This document shows, one piece after another, positions 1 to 10,811 of a DNA stretch of 64,000 bases. The stretch covers positions 124,001 to 188,000 of the forward strand of contig NZ_JAUSUG010000008.1 in the NCBI RefSeq assembly GCF_030813435.1, given 5' to 3'. The translations under genes and the position numbers were made by a program. This stretch comes from Evansella vedderi (GTDB taxonomy: Bacteria; Bacillota; Bacilli; Bacillales; Salisediminibacteriaceae). Every line of letters begins with the position of its first letter. Positions within the stretch are counted from its first letter, which is position 1. Under the pieces are notes generated by a model. That model made no database searches and was not told the origin of the DNA. It saw only the letters and a list, made by a program, of their open reading frames with translations.

Positions 1-319
1 AGTTAGATGAGATTTCAATTGCGCCTAATTCGATTAAATTATCTAATTCCACCTCTGACCACCGCTCTAGTGGGTCAGGGTATAGAAAAATGGCATAGCC
101 AACAATAACATTCTCTTCTCTTGCAATTATAATTCTGTTTTCAGGTAAATCAGAAACCTTTACTAAAGCCTCATATTGCTGCTTAGCAGGTCGAAAAGCG
201 ATAAGGCCACTATCAAAGTCATAATTGAGGACAGCATCCTTTGTAACAGGCCCTTCGATGACAAAGGCTCTATCATTTTGGTTTAACTCCAACGAATGAT
301 AGGTTTTTTTATGTTCCAT
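1..319 (-). CDS. acuA: AcuA, protein N-acetyltransferase (partial, N-terminal part)
   Basis: The reverse strand encodes about 106 residues running off the left edge. They begin MEHKKTYHSLELNQ and include IVGYAIFLYPDPLERWSE and LIELGAIEIS, which I recognise as AcuA, a GNAT-fold acetyltransferase that in B. subtilis acetylates and inactivates acetyl-CoA synthetase. The ATG is preceded by GAAGGGTGA at a normal distance. In B. subtilis acuA heads acuABC and is divergent from acsA. Here no acsA lies upstream; a penicillin-binding protein gene comes next. The C-terminal half with the acetyl-CoA site is outside the window. Confidence 0.87.
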   Translation of the reverse strand, partial: MEHKKTYHSLELNQNDRAFVIEGPVTKDAVLNYDFDSGLIAFRPAKQQYEALVKVSDLPENRIIIAREENVIVGYAIFLYPDPLERWSEVELDNLIELGAIEISSN

Positions 320-418
320 CAAAATTGTCACCCTTCATAAAATCTTCTTTTCTTCACTATATCATAAACAAAAAAGGAACAAAGAAAATGACAGGAAAAT
401 TCACAAAAATATAAAAGA

Positions 419-464
419 AGAGGGAGATACAAAAGGTTGAATTTTACCTTTTGTATCTCCCTCT
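419..464. terminator. Perfect 19-bp hairpin between acuA and the PBP gene
   Basis: Arms 419-437 and 446-464 are perfect reverse complements around an 8-nt loop. The arms begin AGAGGGAGATAC. No clean U-run follows on the minus strand after the PBP gene, so termination is inferred from stem length and from its likeness to the other long GGG-rich hairpins at gene ends in this window. Confidence 0.6.
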
Positions 465-552
465 ATGTATTTGCGTAGCCGTCGCAATCTTTATAAAGCC
501 CACTACGAGTGCTTTTCTCGTAGTGGGCGAGCGACGAGCGAAGCAAATACAT
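465..552. repeat. Nested inverted-repeat element
   Basis: The outer arms ATGTATTTGC (465-474) and GCAAATACAT (543-552) enclose a perfect 12-bp hairpin (498-509 with 517-528, arm GCCCACTACGAG). The inner part also carries GAGCGACGAGCGAAG-type sequence like the other intergenic repeats here. It sits directly beside the 19-bp hairpin at 419-464, just downstream of the PBP gene. Function unknown; it may be a small member of the mosaic repeat families described below. Confidence 0.6.
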
Positions 553-613
553 TACTATATTGTTACACAAAAGCCTCTTGCGTACAACAAGCCATTACAT
601 ACGTCTATATTTC

Positions 614-3600
614 TTAAAACCTTACCGGAAATGCTTTTATAACTGCGGCCCAAATCCATCGGAATGCATTGGTGGTGTCATCGTTTTCGTCACCATTACC
701 ATTTTCGTTTCCATTCCCATTCCCGTTTCCGTTTCTATTTCCGTTATTACCATTGCCATTACCATTATTGTCTCCATTTCCATCATCTTCATCGTCATCT
801 TCATCTTCCTGGTTTCTTCTTTCCTCTTCCTCTTGCCTTCTTCTTTCTTCTTCTTCTTGTCTCTGCCTTTCTTCTTCCTCGGCTACTGGATCAATGTATT
901 CACCGATAATTACTTGTTCGCTAGGAGCAGACTCTCTTCCGGCAACATCCACCGCAGTAACGTAATAAGCTCCTTCATTTCCTGAATAGGAGTAATATTC
1001 ATCCCATCTAACACTGTCCACTAGAGTAAAATCTACACCTTGCTCAGGTGAATAGTAAACACGGTAGCCAATGATATCTTTTTCGTGATGTTCATTCCAT
1101 GAAATGGAATTATTTGACGCAGTTAAAGATGTAAGCTGATCAGGAGTTTTTCCGTTATCAGGAGCATCAATATCTGGAATTAAAGCATCCCAATTATTCG
1201 GAAGAAATTCCATAATATCAACGTCTTCACCGAAATCGAAATATTCTTCTTTTACTGAGATACCAGCCTTAGTAAATTCTGACGGGGTGGAATCAAGAGC
1301 CTTAAAGTAATCCCCGTCGACACGGACGTAATTGACCCTTTCTAAACTATCATCAATTTCCGTTGGAACAAATCTGGAATTAAACAAATCTGTGGTAACT
1401 AGTCCGGCTTCACGGCAAAGATCTGAAGGGAGCTTTCCAGAAATACCGCAAATAGATTGTCGAACAATACCTCCTGGTGACTCAAAGCGATGAGAAGGTG
1501 CCATTAAATCTGGATTAACTTCATAGGCGGCATTTGCAAGTGCTGCCCATAGCCTTTGTGTTCGTTGCCCATAGGTTAACCCCTGGTAGTTTTGCTCAAC
1601 TCTCAACCTTGTATCATCATACCCTATCCATACTCCTAAAGAAACATTAGGGTTAAATGCAACAAACCATGAATCTACAAAGTCGTTTGATGTACCAGTT
1701 TTCCCTGCCCAATCGGCTGAGAAATTTAATAATGATGGAATTCCCGTAGCAGTACCTGGGGAACGGTATATGACGTCCCTCATCATATCTATCATTAAAT
1801 AATTGGTCTGTGGTGATAATACTTCATTTGTTTCCGATTCGTGTTCAAAAATAACTTCTCCGTTAGAGGTTTCTATTCTTTCTATCATGTAGCTTTCAAT
1901 ATAATGACCTTCGTTAGCGAAAACAGAGTAGGCATTTGTCGTTGCCTCTACTGTCAGGTTTAAGGTTCCTAAAGCTGTAGCCTCGTGTGGGAAACTAGAA
2001 TCATCGGGGAAAAAGCTTTCCAATCCGAAGTTCCCTAATGTTGAACGCCTAACATCGTGTGGGATTTTAGCTGCTTCCCTAACTGCAGGGATATTTCTTG
2101 AACGCTGCAGTGCCTCACGTGCCGTCATAAAGCCTAAGTGTCTGCGGTCAAAGTTATTTACAGGTGTACCATCACTGTAGGAATGAGGAATATCAGGTGT
2201 AATTGTTCCAGGTTGTATAATCCCTGTTTCAAATCCTATAGCATAGGTGAGTAATGGTTTCATAGTGGACCCTATATGACGATCGGCAACAGTAGCATGG
2301 TTATACTGCTGAATGTCGTAGTCCCTCCCTGGAACAAAGCTTAAAATCCTACCTGTGGAGTTTTCAATGAGAACAGAACCCGCTTCCTCGATATAAATTT
2401 TATCCACTTCTTCCCCTTGTTCATCTGTTACCCTTCTAGTTTTATTTGGTCCAAAGTGTTGAAACTCCTGAACCACCCTTACGTGGGCATCATATATTTC
2501 TTTGTCTACGGTTGTGTAAATTCGGTAACCATTTCGTTGAAGTGCACGAGCTGCTTCTTCTCTATATCTTGTTTCTAGCAGTCTTCTTTGATTTTCATCT
2601 TCAATTTCATCTAAGTCAACCCCAGCTTCTTCCATTAGAACTTTCGCTATTATTTCCCGTGCACGACGACGAACTTCATCTGTAATGAAAGGATAGTCTT
2701 CAATACTGCTGCTTTGAGGTCCAATGAAATCTTCAGTAATATCATAGGCAGAAGCATCTCGGTGCTCCTCCTCTGTAATCATTCCAGCAGAAAGCATACG
2801 ATTTAAAACAGTTTGCATTCTATTTAGACCAGGATCCAGATTATCTTTCACTACAACTTCCCCATCTCTGCGGATAAACGGAGTATAAGCAAAGGGACTT
2901 TGTGGTAAACCTGCGATAAACGCTGCTTGTGGTAGATTTAAATCCTTAGCATTTACTCCAAAAATTCCTTGTGCAGCCGCTTGTACACCAGCGATCTGTG
3001 TACCAGATGAGTTACGACCAAAAGGAACTACATTTAGGTAAGCTTCTAGAATTTCCTCTTTATCAAAAAAGTGCTCTAGCCTTAGTGCAAGGAGAATTTC
3101 TACTGCTTTACGGTCATGGGTTACCTCGCTAGTAAGTATTTGGTTCTTAATTAACTGTTGTGTTAGTGTACTTCCACCTGTTTGCATTGCTGCATTGGAA
3201 AAATCTTGATAAACAGCCCTTAATAGTGCTTTTGGAACAATTCCTTGATGTTCAAAAAAGTACTCATCTTCTGTAGCAATAACTGCATCAATCACGTATT
3301 GTGAAATCTCGTCCAATGAAACTTCTCGACGTTCTAAAGGACTAGGGAGGTCACCTAAATAAATCTCGTTTGCAAAGTATATTTCTGTGGCCTCTTCATA
3401 ATCATATATGTCCCGTTTCATGTCTTCATAGCTTCGAACTGGTTCATCCACAACTAAGGATGCAAAGTATCCAGCCCCTGCTCCTCCCACGAAAAAAATA
3501 AACATTAACGTGAGCGTTGCAAATATTAAAAATAAATTCCAAACTACTTGTGATGTAATGCGAATACCTTTAAAAATAAATAACGTTTCTTTCCGTTCGA

Positions 3601-3634
3601 ATATTTTATTAAAAGAAAAACGATGATTGCTCAT
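614..3634 (-). CDS. Class A penicillin-binding protein (bifunctional glycosyltransferase/transpeptidase, PBP1A-like)
   Basis: Peptidoglycan synthase that polymerises lipid II and cross-links stem peptides outside the membrane. One membrane anchor lies at about 27-60. The GT51 domain shows ATEDEYFFEHQG (Glu122), GGSTLTQQLIKNQ and the KAVEILLALRLE block (Glu179). The transpeptidase shows the catalytic GSTMK (Ser456, Lys459), SRN (512-514) and KTGTS (645-649). A fibronectin type III-like domain spans about 831-910. Then comes a charged Glu/Arg/Gln stretch, an Asp/Asn/Gly stretch (917-986), and a short hydrophobic end with FRWIW. The domain order is like B. subtilis PonA, but the locus is different, so I give no symbol. 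The 1006-aa length is long for the family because of the tail. AGGAGGT precedes the ATG. Confidence 0.93.
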   Translation of the reverse strand: MSNHRFSFNKIFERKETLFIFKGIRITSQVVWNLFLIFATLTLMFIFFVGGAGAGYFASLVVDEPVRSYEDMKRDIYDYEEATEIYFANEIYLGDLPSPLERREVSLDEISQYVIDAVIATEDEYFFEHQGIVPKALLRAVYQDFSNAAMQTGGSTLTQQLIKNQILTSEVTHDRKAVEILLALRLEHFFDKEEILEAYLNVVPFGRNSSGTQIAGVQAAAQGIFGVNAKDLNLPQAAFIAGLPQSPFAYTPFIRRDGEVVVKDNLDPGLNRMQTVLNRMLSAGMITEEEHRDASAYDITEDFIGPQSSSIEDYPFITDEVRRRAREIIAKVLMEEAGVDLDEIEDENQRRLLETRYREEAARALQRNGYRIYTTVDKEIYDAHVRVVQEFQHFGPNKTRRVTDEQGEEVDKIYIEEAGSVLIENSTGRILSFVPGRDYDIQQYNHATVADRHIGSTMKPLLTYAIGFETGIIQPGTITPDIPHSYSDGTPVNNFDRRHLGFMTAREALQRSRNIPAVREAAKIPHDVRRSTLGNFGLESFFPDDSSFPHEATALGTLNLTVEATTNAYSVFANEGHYIESYMIERIETSNGEVIFEHESETNEVLSPQTNYLMIDMMRDVIYRSPGTATGIPSLLNFSADWAGKTGTSNDFVDSWFVAFNPNVSLGVWIGYDDTRLRVEQNYQGLTYGQRTQRLWAALANAAYEVNPDLMAPSHRFESPGGIVRQSICGISGKLPSDLCREAGLVTTDLFNSRFVPTEIDDSLERVNYVRVDGDYFKALDSTPSEFTKAGISVKEEYFDFGEDVDIMEFLPNNWDALIPDIDAPDNGKTPDQLTSLTASNNSISWNEHHEKDIIGYRVYYSPEQGVDFTLVDSVRWDEYYSYSGNEGAYYVTAVDVAGRESAPSEQVIIGEYIDPVAEEEERQRQEEEERRRQEEEERRNQEDEDDDEDDGNGDNNGNGNGNNGNRNGNGNGNGNENGNGDENDDTTNAFRWIWAAVIKAFPVRF

Positions 3635-3720
3635 AACAAATACCTCCTAAAAAGTCATGATAATTATAGCATAAATAAAGGTATGTTTAGTAGAAAACTT
3701 AATAGAAATCATGAAGGGAG

Positions 3721-3750
3721 TTGACAATATGGCTTGTCATATGATAAATA
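3721..3750 (+). promoter_or_regulatory. Probable SigA promoter of tyrS
   Basis: TTGACA at 3721-3726 is followed, 18 bp later, by TAAATA with a TG one base upstream (extended -10). It lies just before the T-box leader and points towards tyrS. Assigned by eye. Confidence 0.55.
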
Positions 3751-3780
3751 TTTAACATCAAGAAAGTTTTACATTAATAC

Positions 3781-5341
<1,561 letters not shown>

Positions 5342-5342
5342 G

Positions 5343-5562
5343 AGTTGTATAGAAGCATAGAGAGGCGCGAACTTTAAGCGTAAAGCCGAGTTCGCGTTTT
5401 CTTTAGGCGTTGTTGAAACGTGAAAAGTCAGAATAAAGGTTAGCTCGCGTAACAAAGAGCGTTGTTGAAACGCGAAAAATAAGAAGCAAGGTTAGTTCGC
5501 GTTACAAAAAGCTGTATAGAAGCGCGAAAACGAGTTAACAAGTGAATTGGCGTAAGCAAGAT
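5343..5562. repeat. Imperfect tandem repeat of about 52 bp, with short inverted GCGCGAA/TTCGCG units
   Basis: The unit starting GCGTTGTTGAAACG at 5407 recurs at 5459 and, more weakly, at 5511, giving a 52-bp period. A related diverged unit starts near 5343 (GTTGTATAGAAGC). Each unit contains GCGCGAA or TTCGCG blocks in both orientations, so the transcript could fold into several small hairpins. It fills the space between the convergent tyrS and rpsD genes. No coding sense is visible. Confidence 0.7.
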
Positions 5563-5596
5563 GACTAGATTCACAATGCAGATTCCTGAGTTAGTT

Positions 5597-5641
5597 TTAA
5601 AAAAAACAACACTCCAAGTACCAAAAGCACTGGAATGCTGT
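5597..5641 (-). terminator. rpsD terminator
   Basis: Read on the minus strand, ACAGCATTCCAGT pairs with ACTTGGAGTGTTGT with a few G-U pairs. This is followed by a run of eight or more T residues. It lies about 20 bp after the rpsD stop codon. Confidence 0.8.
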
Positions 5642-5659
5642 TTATTCAATCTACTATTA

Positions 5660-6262
5660 TTATCTTGAGTAGAACTCAACGATTAACTGCTCAGCGATTT
5701 CAGCTGGTAGCTCAGAACGCTCTGGAAGACGAGTATACGTACCTTCTAAAGCGTCAGCGTTGAAGTCAAGGTATGCAGGAACGAAGTCGTTTACTTCTGT
5801 TGCATCTTTAACAATATCAAGGTTACGAGATTTTTCACGTAGTCCAATAACTTGTCCTGGTGCTACTCTGTAAGATGGAATGTCTACACGTTGTCCATCT
5901 ACAGTAACGTGTCCATGGTTTACAAGTTGACGAGCTTGACGACGAGTACGAGCAAGTCCTAAACGGTAAACTAGGTTATCTAAGCGAGACTCAAGAAGAA
6001 TCATGAAGTTCTCACCATGGATACCTTTTAATTTACCAGCTTGGTCAAATAATTTACGGAATTGACGCTCGTTCATTCCGTACATGTGACGAAGCTTTTG
6101 CTTCTCTTGAAGTTGTTGTCCGTATTCAGATACTTTCTTACGTTGGTTCGGTCCGTGTTCCCCCGGTCCGTAAGGGCGTTTTTGAAGCTCTTTTCCAGTT
6201 CCGCTTAAAGAAATTCCTAAGCGACGGGAAAGCTTCCAACTTGGTCCAGTATATCGAGCCAT
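5660..6262 (-). CDS. rpsD: 30S ribosomal protein S4
   Basis: Primary 16S rRNA-binding protein of the small subunit body and, in Bacillus, a translational repressor of its own gene. The 200-aa protein begins [16 protein letters not shown]. It lacks the N-terminal zinc cysteines (the C-minus form). The central S4 domain shows [20 protein letters not shown] and [11 protein letters not shown]. An AGGAGGAGC ribosome site precedes the ATG. The gene is single, between its own structured leader and the terminator at 5597-5641. Confidence 0.98.
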   Translation of the reverse strand: MARYTGPSWKLSRRLGISLSGTGKELQKRPYGPGEHGPNQRKKVSEYGQQLQEKQKLRHMYGMNERQFRKLFDQAGKLKGIHGENFMILLESRLDNLVYRLGLARTRRQARQLVNHGHVTVDGQRVDIPSYRVAPGQVIGLREKSRNLDIVKDATEVNDFVPAYLDFNADALEGTYTRLPERSELPAEIAEQLIVEFYSR

Positions 6263-6538
6263 TATTAGCTCCTCCTTTTATTTAAAAAATTAGTGAAAAT
6301 AAATAACAGTGGTAATCTCACTCATAAGTCATTTTACTTTCATGCACCTTCGCCTCGACAGCTAGAGGTTACGCGGTACACCTCGTTTTTTAGCAGAGAG
6401 ATGACTCTGCGGCGAAAACCACAACGCCAGCACTTAATATAGTGCTATCAAACGGGAATAAAATGAACAATATGAAGCTTACCTTGGCTGTCTTATTTGC
6501 ACAAATTACAGTGTATAATTTTTGAGGTTAGAAGTCAA
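6263..6538 (-). promoter_or_regulatory. rpsD promoter and structured leader, candidate S4-binding autoregulatory leader
   Basis: On the minus strand, TTGACT (6533-6538), 17 bp and TACACT (6510-6515) form a promoter. About 240 nt of leader follow before the rpsD start. The leader contains a GCAGAG/CTCTGC hairpin (6393-6410) and a GAGGT/ACCTC hairpin (about 6364-6384), both next to the GTGCATGAAAG segment. B. subtilis rpsD has a comparable leader bound by S4. Position and hairpins fit; I could not check the pseudoknot consensus. Confidence 0.6.
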
Positions 6539-6703
6539 GAAAATAAAAAAAATAAATTGAAATTTTATTTTTAATTGATTAACAGAAAGGAACATTTTTG
6601 TTATACCATATAGATAGGTCAGATATGAAGTTTACATAATTTAAGAAATAGAAATAACATTACCTTTATTTTGGAATTGGGGGAAGTAGGGGAAAATGAT
6701 GAT

Positions 6704-6742
6704 AAAAAACGTTTGTCAATGGTGTTCTAACCATTGACAAAC
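6704..6742 (-). terminator. ytsP terminator
   Basis: Perfect 13-bp stem (6711-6723 with 6730-6742, arm GTTTGTCAATGGT) with a 6-nt loop. On the minus strand it is followed by a TTTTTTA run. It lies about 27 bp after the ytsP stop. Confidence 0.85.
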
Positions 6743-6769
6743 CGTAGAAATGAATTATTCCTATGTTTC

Positions 6770-7249
6770 CTAAAGGAAACGTACCAATGTATTCACAAAT
6801 AACTCAAGGCCCTTTTGATCCTCCTCGGAAAAGCGATCCTTTAAAGGACTATCAATATCCAGTACACCTAATAGTTGATCATTTTTTATCATTGGTACTA
6901 CAATTTCCGAATTAGATGCAGCATCACAGGCAATATGTCCTGGGAATTCATGAACATCTTTCACACGTAGGGTTTTTCTTTCGTTGGCTGAAGTACCGCA
7001 AACTCCCTTACCGTTTGGGATACGGACACAGGCTGGCAGTCCTTGAAATGGTCCGAGGACAAGTTCATTATTTTTCCATAAGTAAAATCCAACCCAATTG
7101 ACATCATCTAAAAAATAGTTTAATAATGCAGATGCATTACTTAAGTGTGAGATATGGTCAGTTTCTCCTTCTAGGAGAGCCTCTAACTGCTTACTTAATG
7201 TTTCATACTGTTCAGGTAACGTTCCAGTATAATTTTTTGTTTGAAACAT
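6770..7249 (-). CDS. ytsP: GAF-domain protein, free methionine-(R)-sulfoxide reductase family (YtsP)
   Basis: The 159-aa protein is a single GAF domain. It carries the three cysteines expected of fRMsr enzymes, in LPACVRIPNGKGVCGTSA and GHIACDAASNSEIVVP. These enzymes reduce free Met-R-sulfoxide in the cytosol. I chose the ATG at 7249 because AAAGGGGGTT lies just upstream; a longer frame reaches 7288 without a good ribosome site. It is divergent from refZ, as in B. subtilis. Confidence 0.88.
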   Translation of the reverse strand: MFQTKNYTGTLPEQYETLSKQLEALLEGETDHISHLSNASALLNYFLDDVNWVGFYLWKNNELVLGPFQGLPACVRIPNGKGVCGTSANERKTLRVKDVHEFPGHIACDAASNSEIVVPMIKNDQLLGVLDIDSPLKDRFSEEDQKGLELFVNTLVRFL

Positions 7250-7387
7250 AGTGTAACCCCCTTTGCTGTGTTTTGAAAAGTATACCATATCCTTAGTTTG
7301 TGGGGGAAATAATTTCTTTCTTGTAGATGGGAACGGAAGTAATCATTTCATCAATATGTTTGAATGTAAAAGGGTGGTGAGTGCTAA

Positions 7388-8023
7388 ATGGGCAAGAAGG
7401 CATCAATGGAAAAGGTAATAAAGGCAGCTATAGAGTTATTTAATGTACAAGGTTATTCAGGAACATCTGTGAGAGATATTGCCAGGCATGCAGAGTGTAA
7501 TGTGGCTCTTATCTCCTATTATTTTGGGAGTAAACAGGGTTTGCTGGAAGAATTGATTACAGGCTTCCTTGAAGGGTATGTAGAAGAAATAGAAAGACAA
7601 GTCTATAGGGTGGAAAATAAAGAAGATACAGCATATGATTGTCTATTGAATGCCATTTGGGATGTTATGGTTTATCAGCAAAACAAGCATCATCTTGCCC
7701 GTTTTGTTCACCGTGAAATAACTTTAGACACAACTTTAGTCAGGGAACTGATGACAACCTATTTAGCAAAGGAAAAACATTTATTCCAAACAATTCTACA
7801 ATTAGGCTATGAGAAGGGTGAAATGCATACCCTTCCCAGTGAATATTTTGTACTGCAATTAAGGGGGATGTTAACGTTGCCCTTTCTTCACCCACAGTAT
7901 ATTCGTGAGGTTTACCATTTAATGCCACATGAAAATAATTTTCTCGATGAATACTTCTCTGAACTGGCAAATTGGGTTGCCACCCATTTTAAAGATTCTA
8001 TAACTAATAGTGTTAATAATTAA
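7388..8023 (+). CDS. refZ: TetR-family DNA-binding protein RefZ (YttP)
   Basis: The 211-aa TetR-fold protein has an N-terminal helix-turn-helix (about 7-55) reading GYSGTSVRDIARHAECNVALISYYFGSK and an all-helical C-terminal part. Gene order ytsP-refZ-hisJ-ezrA matches B. subtilis yttP. There RefZ helps capture the forespore chromosome and tunes FtsZ at polar division. AGGGTGG precedes the ATG. The last 11 bp overlap the convergent hisJ. I saw no palindromic RefZ-type site near it. Confidence 0.85.
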   Translation: MGKKASMEKVIKAAIELFNVQGYSGTSVRDIARHAECNVALISYYFGSKQGLLEELITGFLEGYVEEIERQVYRVENKEDTAYDCLLNAIWDVMVYQQNKHHLARFVHREITLDTTLVRELMTTYLAKEKHLFQTILQLGYEKGEMHTLPSEYFVLQLRGMLTLPFLHPQYIREVYHLMPHENNFLDEYFSELANWVATHFKDSITNSVNN

Positions 8024-8825
8024 TGAGGTTATAAAATTCCTCAAGGCCTTCTCCCAATTGTTCAGCAGAATGTGCATCTGACCCATAAACTAGAGGGATG
8101 CCAATGGATGCTGCCATTTTCACCCATTCTAGTGGAGGGTAAAATTCCCTGCAAAGTGGTTTGAGGAGGCCAGCACCATTAATATCAAGGGTGAGTCCCC
8201 GATCATTTACAGAATTCAGGGTGTTTATTATATAATGACTATCATCAAAAGAGCGTGGGAAACGCCTTTGAAACTTTCGGACAAGGGTAATATGTCCTAT
8301 TCTATTCGGTTTATATTTACCTAAATTAGAAGTAATGGATAATTCAATTGTTCGATAATACTTCTCATACACTCCTTCAAGGGTAGAATATTCATCGATT
8401 AAGCTTTCAAAGGCGGAAGGAGAATAATCTAAACATATATATCGATTGGCACGAGAACACTTTAGAAAATGAACTGAAAGTATTGCATCATCCAGTTCAT
8501 GTCCCCATTTATTTAAAAGTTGTTCTGTTTCTTCTTCGAAACCTTCAATAAAATCAATTTCTAGACCGACATTAATTTTTATTATTTTTTCATATTTTAC
8601 TTGCAGCTCTTTTACTGCTTGGAAATAAAATTCTAGCTGTTCCAAAGACATAGCACTGTCCATTTGCGGTACGGGGTCCTTAAATCCTTTTGGCAATGGA
8701 GCATGCTCTGTAAAGGTCATTTCGTTATAGCCTAAATGAATGGCCTTCTTTATATATTTTTCAAAAGGGTCTGTTGTGCCGTGGGGACAATAGGGGCTAT
8801 GGATATGACCATCTTTTATGTACAT
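8013..8825 (-). CDS. hisJ: Histidinol-phosphatase, PHP family
   Basis: Removes phosphate from histidinol phosphate in histidine synthesis. The 270-aa PHP-fold protein starts MYIKDGHIHSPYCPHG, with the HxH metal motif. It also has FTEHAPLP, GLEIDFIEG, LSVHFLK and YGSDAHSAEQLG, the successive PHP metal sites. The ATG at 8825 has GGAGTG eight bases upstream. A GTG nine bases earlier lies on top of that site and is less likely. It is not in a his operon. The 3' end overlaps refZ. Confidence 0.92.
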   Translation of the reverse strand: MYIKDGHIHSPYCPHGTTDPFEKYIKKAIHLGYNEMTFTEHAPLPKGFKDPVPQMDSAMSLEQLEFYFQAVKELQVKYEKIIKINVGLEIDFIEGFEEETEQLLNKWGHELDDAILSVHFLKCSRANRYICLDYSPSAFESLIDEYSTLEGVYEKYYRTIELSITSNLGKYKPNRIGHITLVRKFQRRFPRSFDDSHYIINTLNSVNDRGLTLDINGAGLLKPLCREFYPPLEWVKMAASIGIPLVYGSDAHSAEQLGEGLEEFYNLINY

Positions 8826-9044
8826 CGTTAACACTCCATTTTTTATATTTAAGATTTATTAGGGATAAAAAAAAGGGTGGAAAATGATAAAAAAAGATAT
8901 ATTTTGTAAATAATTACGTCATTTTGTATGTTAAAATGTAAGAAGTAATTTTATTCATTATACAGTCTGCTTGATAACTTTGTCGAAGTTTATAATTTGA
9001 ATGCTAAAAAATACATATACGGATTTAGTTGGAATGGAGGCCTC

Positions 9045-10748
9045 ATGTTTATGTTTATCGTTTATGGATTAATTGTCTTAGTAATAGTCATTGTTATTTA
9101 TGGGGCATGGTCGAGGAGAAGTATTTATAAAGAAGTGGATAAACTAGAGAGTAAGAAAATTCAGCTTATGAATGAACCTGTAACGGAGGAACTCTCTAAA
9201 ATTAAGGGACTTAAAATGTCTGGAGAGACAGAAGAACGTTTTGAGGAATGGAGGTCAGCTTGGGATGAAATTGTAACAGTGCAGCTTCCTAACATAGAAG
9301 AAAAATTATTTGATATAGAAGAATTGGCCAATAAATATCGTTTTAATAAGGCAAAACGTGTTGCAAGGTTCGTTGACGATGAACTTAAAAAAATTAAAGA
9401 TCACCTTCATGAAATGGTTGCAGAAGTAGATCAGTTGGTGCAAAGTGAAGAACAAAATCGTCAAGATATTCATTCTGTAAAAGATCTCTTCCAAGAAACA
9501 AAGAAAAAGCTATGGGCTCAAAAAGGAACTCTAGGAAATACCGGTACTTCCATCGAAAGGAGATTGAAGAGTGCTCAAGAGAAGTTTCATTCCTTTGATG
9601 AGGAAACAGAAAAGGGTAACTATCTTCAGGCAAGGGAAATTTTATTTCATCTACAAGAAGAACTAAAGTATTTAAATGAAATGATGGAAAAAACCCCTCA
9701 ATACCTAGTACTGATTGATAAAGAATTGCCAAAACAAATAGAAGATTTAAACAAAGGATTATTGGAAATGGAACAAAATGGGTATAACTTGGAGCACTTT
9801 TCTTTTAAATGGCAGACTGCTGAAATGAAAAGAAGACTGCTGGCAATCCTCCCTTTAGTTGAAAATTTGAAACTGAATGAAGCTGTTGAACCAATCGAAT
9901 TTATCCAAAAGGAAATTGATGATATATACGAGAAATTAGAACAAGAGGTAATTTCAAGACAACAGGTGGAGAAGGAGCTTCCACATCTTCAAGGTCGGAT
10001 GGAAATTTTGCCAAATGAATATCAAGAGCTCCGTGTAGATACAGAAATGGTAAAAATGAGCTACCGAATTTCCGAAGAAGAAGATCGGAAACAATTAAAG
10101 CTGGATAAAGGATTAAAAGATTTGACAAATCAATATGCAGTTATTTTAGATACAGTTCAAGAACAAAAGCAATCTTATACAGCCCTTAGAGAAGTTCTTC
10201 AAGATTTCCAAGGAAAACTTAGGCAAGTTGAAAAGGAAATGGAAGAAGCCCGTGAACGGTTAAATCACCTGCGAAGAGACGAGAGAACAGCGGAGGAAAC
10301 ACTTCTACAGCTGAAGGAAAAACTTCTATTCGGTCATAAGAAATTAAAGAAAAGTAATCTTCCAGGTGTACCAGAAGCTTTGTTGTTGGAATTAGATGAA
10401 GCGGAAAGGGCATTGTATCTTGCATCCGAAAAGTTAAACGAGCTTCCTTTAGCTATAGAGGAAGTAATGATTAAGGTTGACGAGGCTAAAGAGCATGTTG
10501 AGCAATGTATTGAAAAGCTATTGAAGGTCATTGAAGAAGCTTCACTAGCTGAAAGGGTAATACAGTACGGAAATCGATACCGAAGACAAAATGATCAGTT
10601 AAATATCCAGTTACTTCAAGCAGAAGACTACTTTAGACATTATGAGTATGAGGAAGCACTGGAAAAAGCACTTATGGCAATCGAACCAATAGACCCAGAC
10701 GTATTGGAAAAGGTATCAAACTATCAAAGTCCTCAAACAACAAGCTAA
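9045..10748 (+). CDS. ezrA: Septation ring formation regulator EzrA
   Basis: Membrane-anchored cell-division protein that binds FtsZ and limits Z-ring formation away from midcell. It has one N-terminal transmembrane helix (about 3-21). The rest of the 567-aa protein is cytosolic and almost wholly coiled coil. Family signatures are EVDKLESKKIQLMNEPV, EERFEEWRSAWDEIVT and NKYRFNKAKRVARF. The ATG at 9045 follows GGAGG at five bases. The open frame extends 48 bp further but gives a non-family extension from a TTG. It ends at a shared terminator facing brnQ. Confidence 0.96.
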   Translation: MFMFIVYGLIVLVIVIVIYGAWSRRSIYKEVDKLESKKIQLMNEPVTEELSKIKGLKMSGETEERFEEWRSAWDEIVTVQLPNIEEKLFDIEELANKYRFNKAKRVARFVDDELKKIKDHLHEMVAEVDQLVQSEEQNRQDIHSVKDLFQETKKKLWAQKGTLGNTGTSIERRLKSAQEKFHSFDEETEKGNYLQAREILFHLQEELKYLNEMMEKTPQYLVLIDKELPKQIEDLNKGLLEMEQNGYNLEHFSFKWQTAEMKRRLLAILPLVENLKLNEAVEPIEFIQKEIDDIYEKLEQEVISRQQVEKELPHLQGRMEILPNEYQELRVDTEMVKMSYRISEEEDRKQLKLDKGLKDLTNQYAVILDTVQEQKQSYTALREVLQDFQGKLRQVEKEMEEARERLNHLRRDERTAEETLLQLKEKLLFGHKKLKKSNLPGVPEALLLELDEAERALYLASEKLNELPLAIEEVMIKVDEAKEHVEQCIEKLLKVIEEASLAERVIQYGNRYRRQNDQLNIQLLQAEDYFRHYEYEEALEKALMAIEPIDPDVLEKVSNYQSPQTTS

Positions 10749-10764
10749 AAATTGGGTGTCTTTG

Positions 10765-10808
10765 GAGGGTGAGTCAAAAGGTTAAAAAACACCTTTTGAC
10801 TCACCCTC
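10765..10808. terminator. Bidirectional terminator, ezrA/brnQ
   Basis: Perfect 18-bp stem (10765-10782 with 10791-10808, arm GAGGGTGAGTCAAAAGGT) with an 8-nt loop, between convergent genes. The arm resembles those at 20622 and 23939 (GGGTGTGTC and GGGTGTATC). Confidence 0.88.
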
Positions 10809-10811
10809 TTC

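Noticed and set aside
664-985. Ser/Phe- and His-rich frames on the plus strand near 660-985
   Set aside because: They are the antisense of the low-complexity PBP tail and have no ribosome site or family likeness.
5343-5562. CRISPR array in the tyrS-rpsD gap
   Set aside because: The 52-bp period has no constant repeat with unique spacers, and no cas gene is present.
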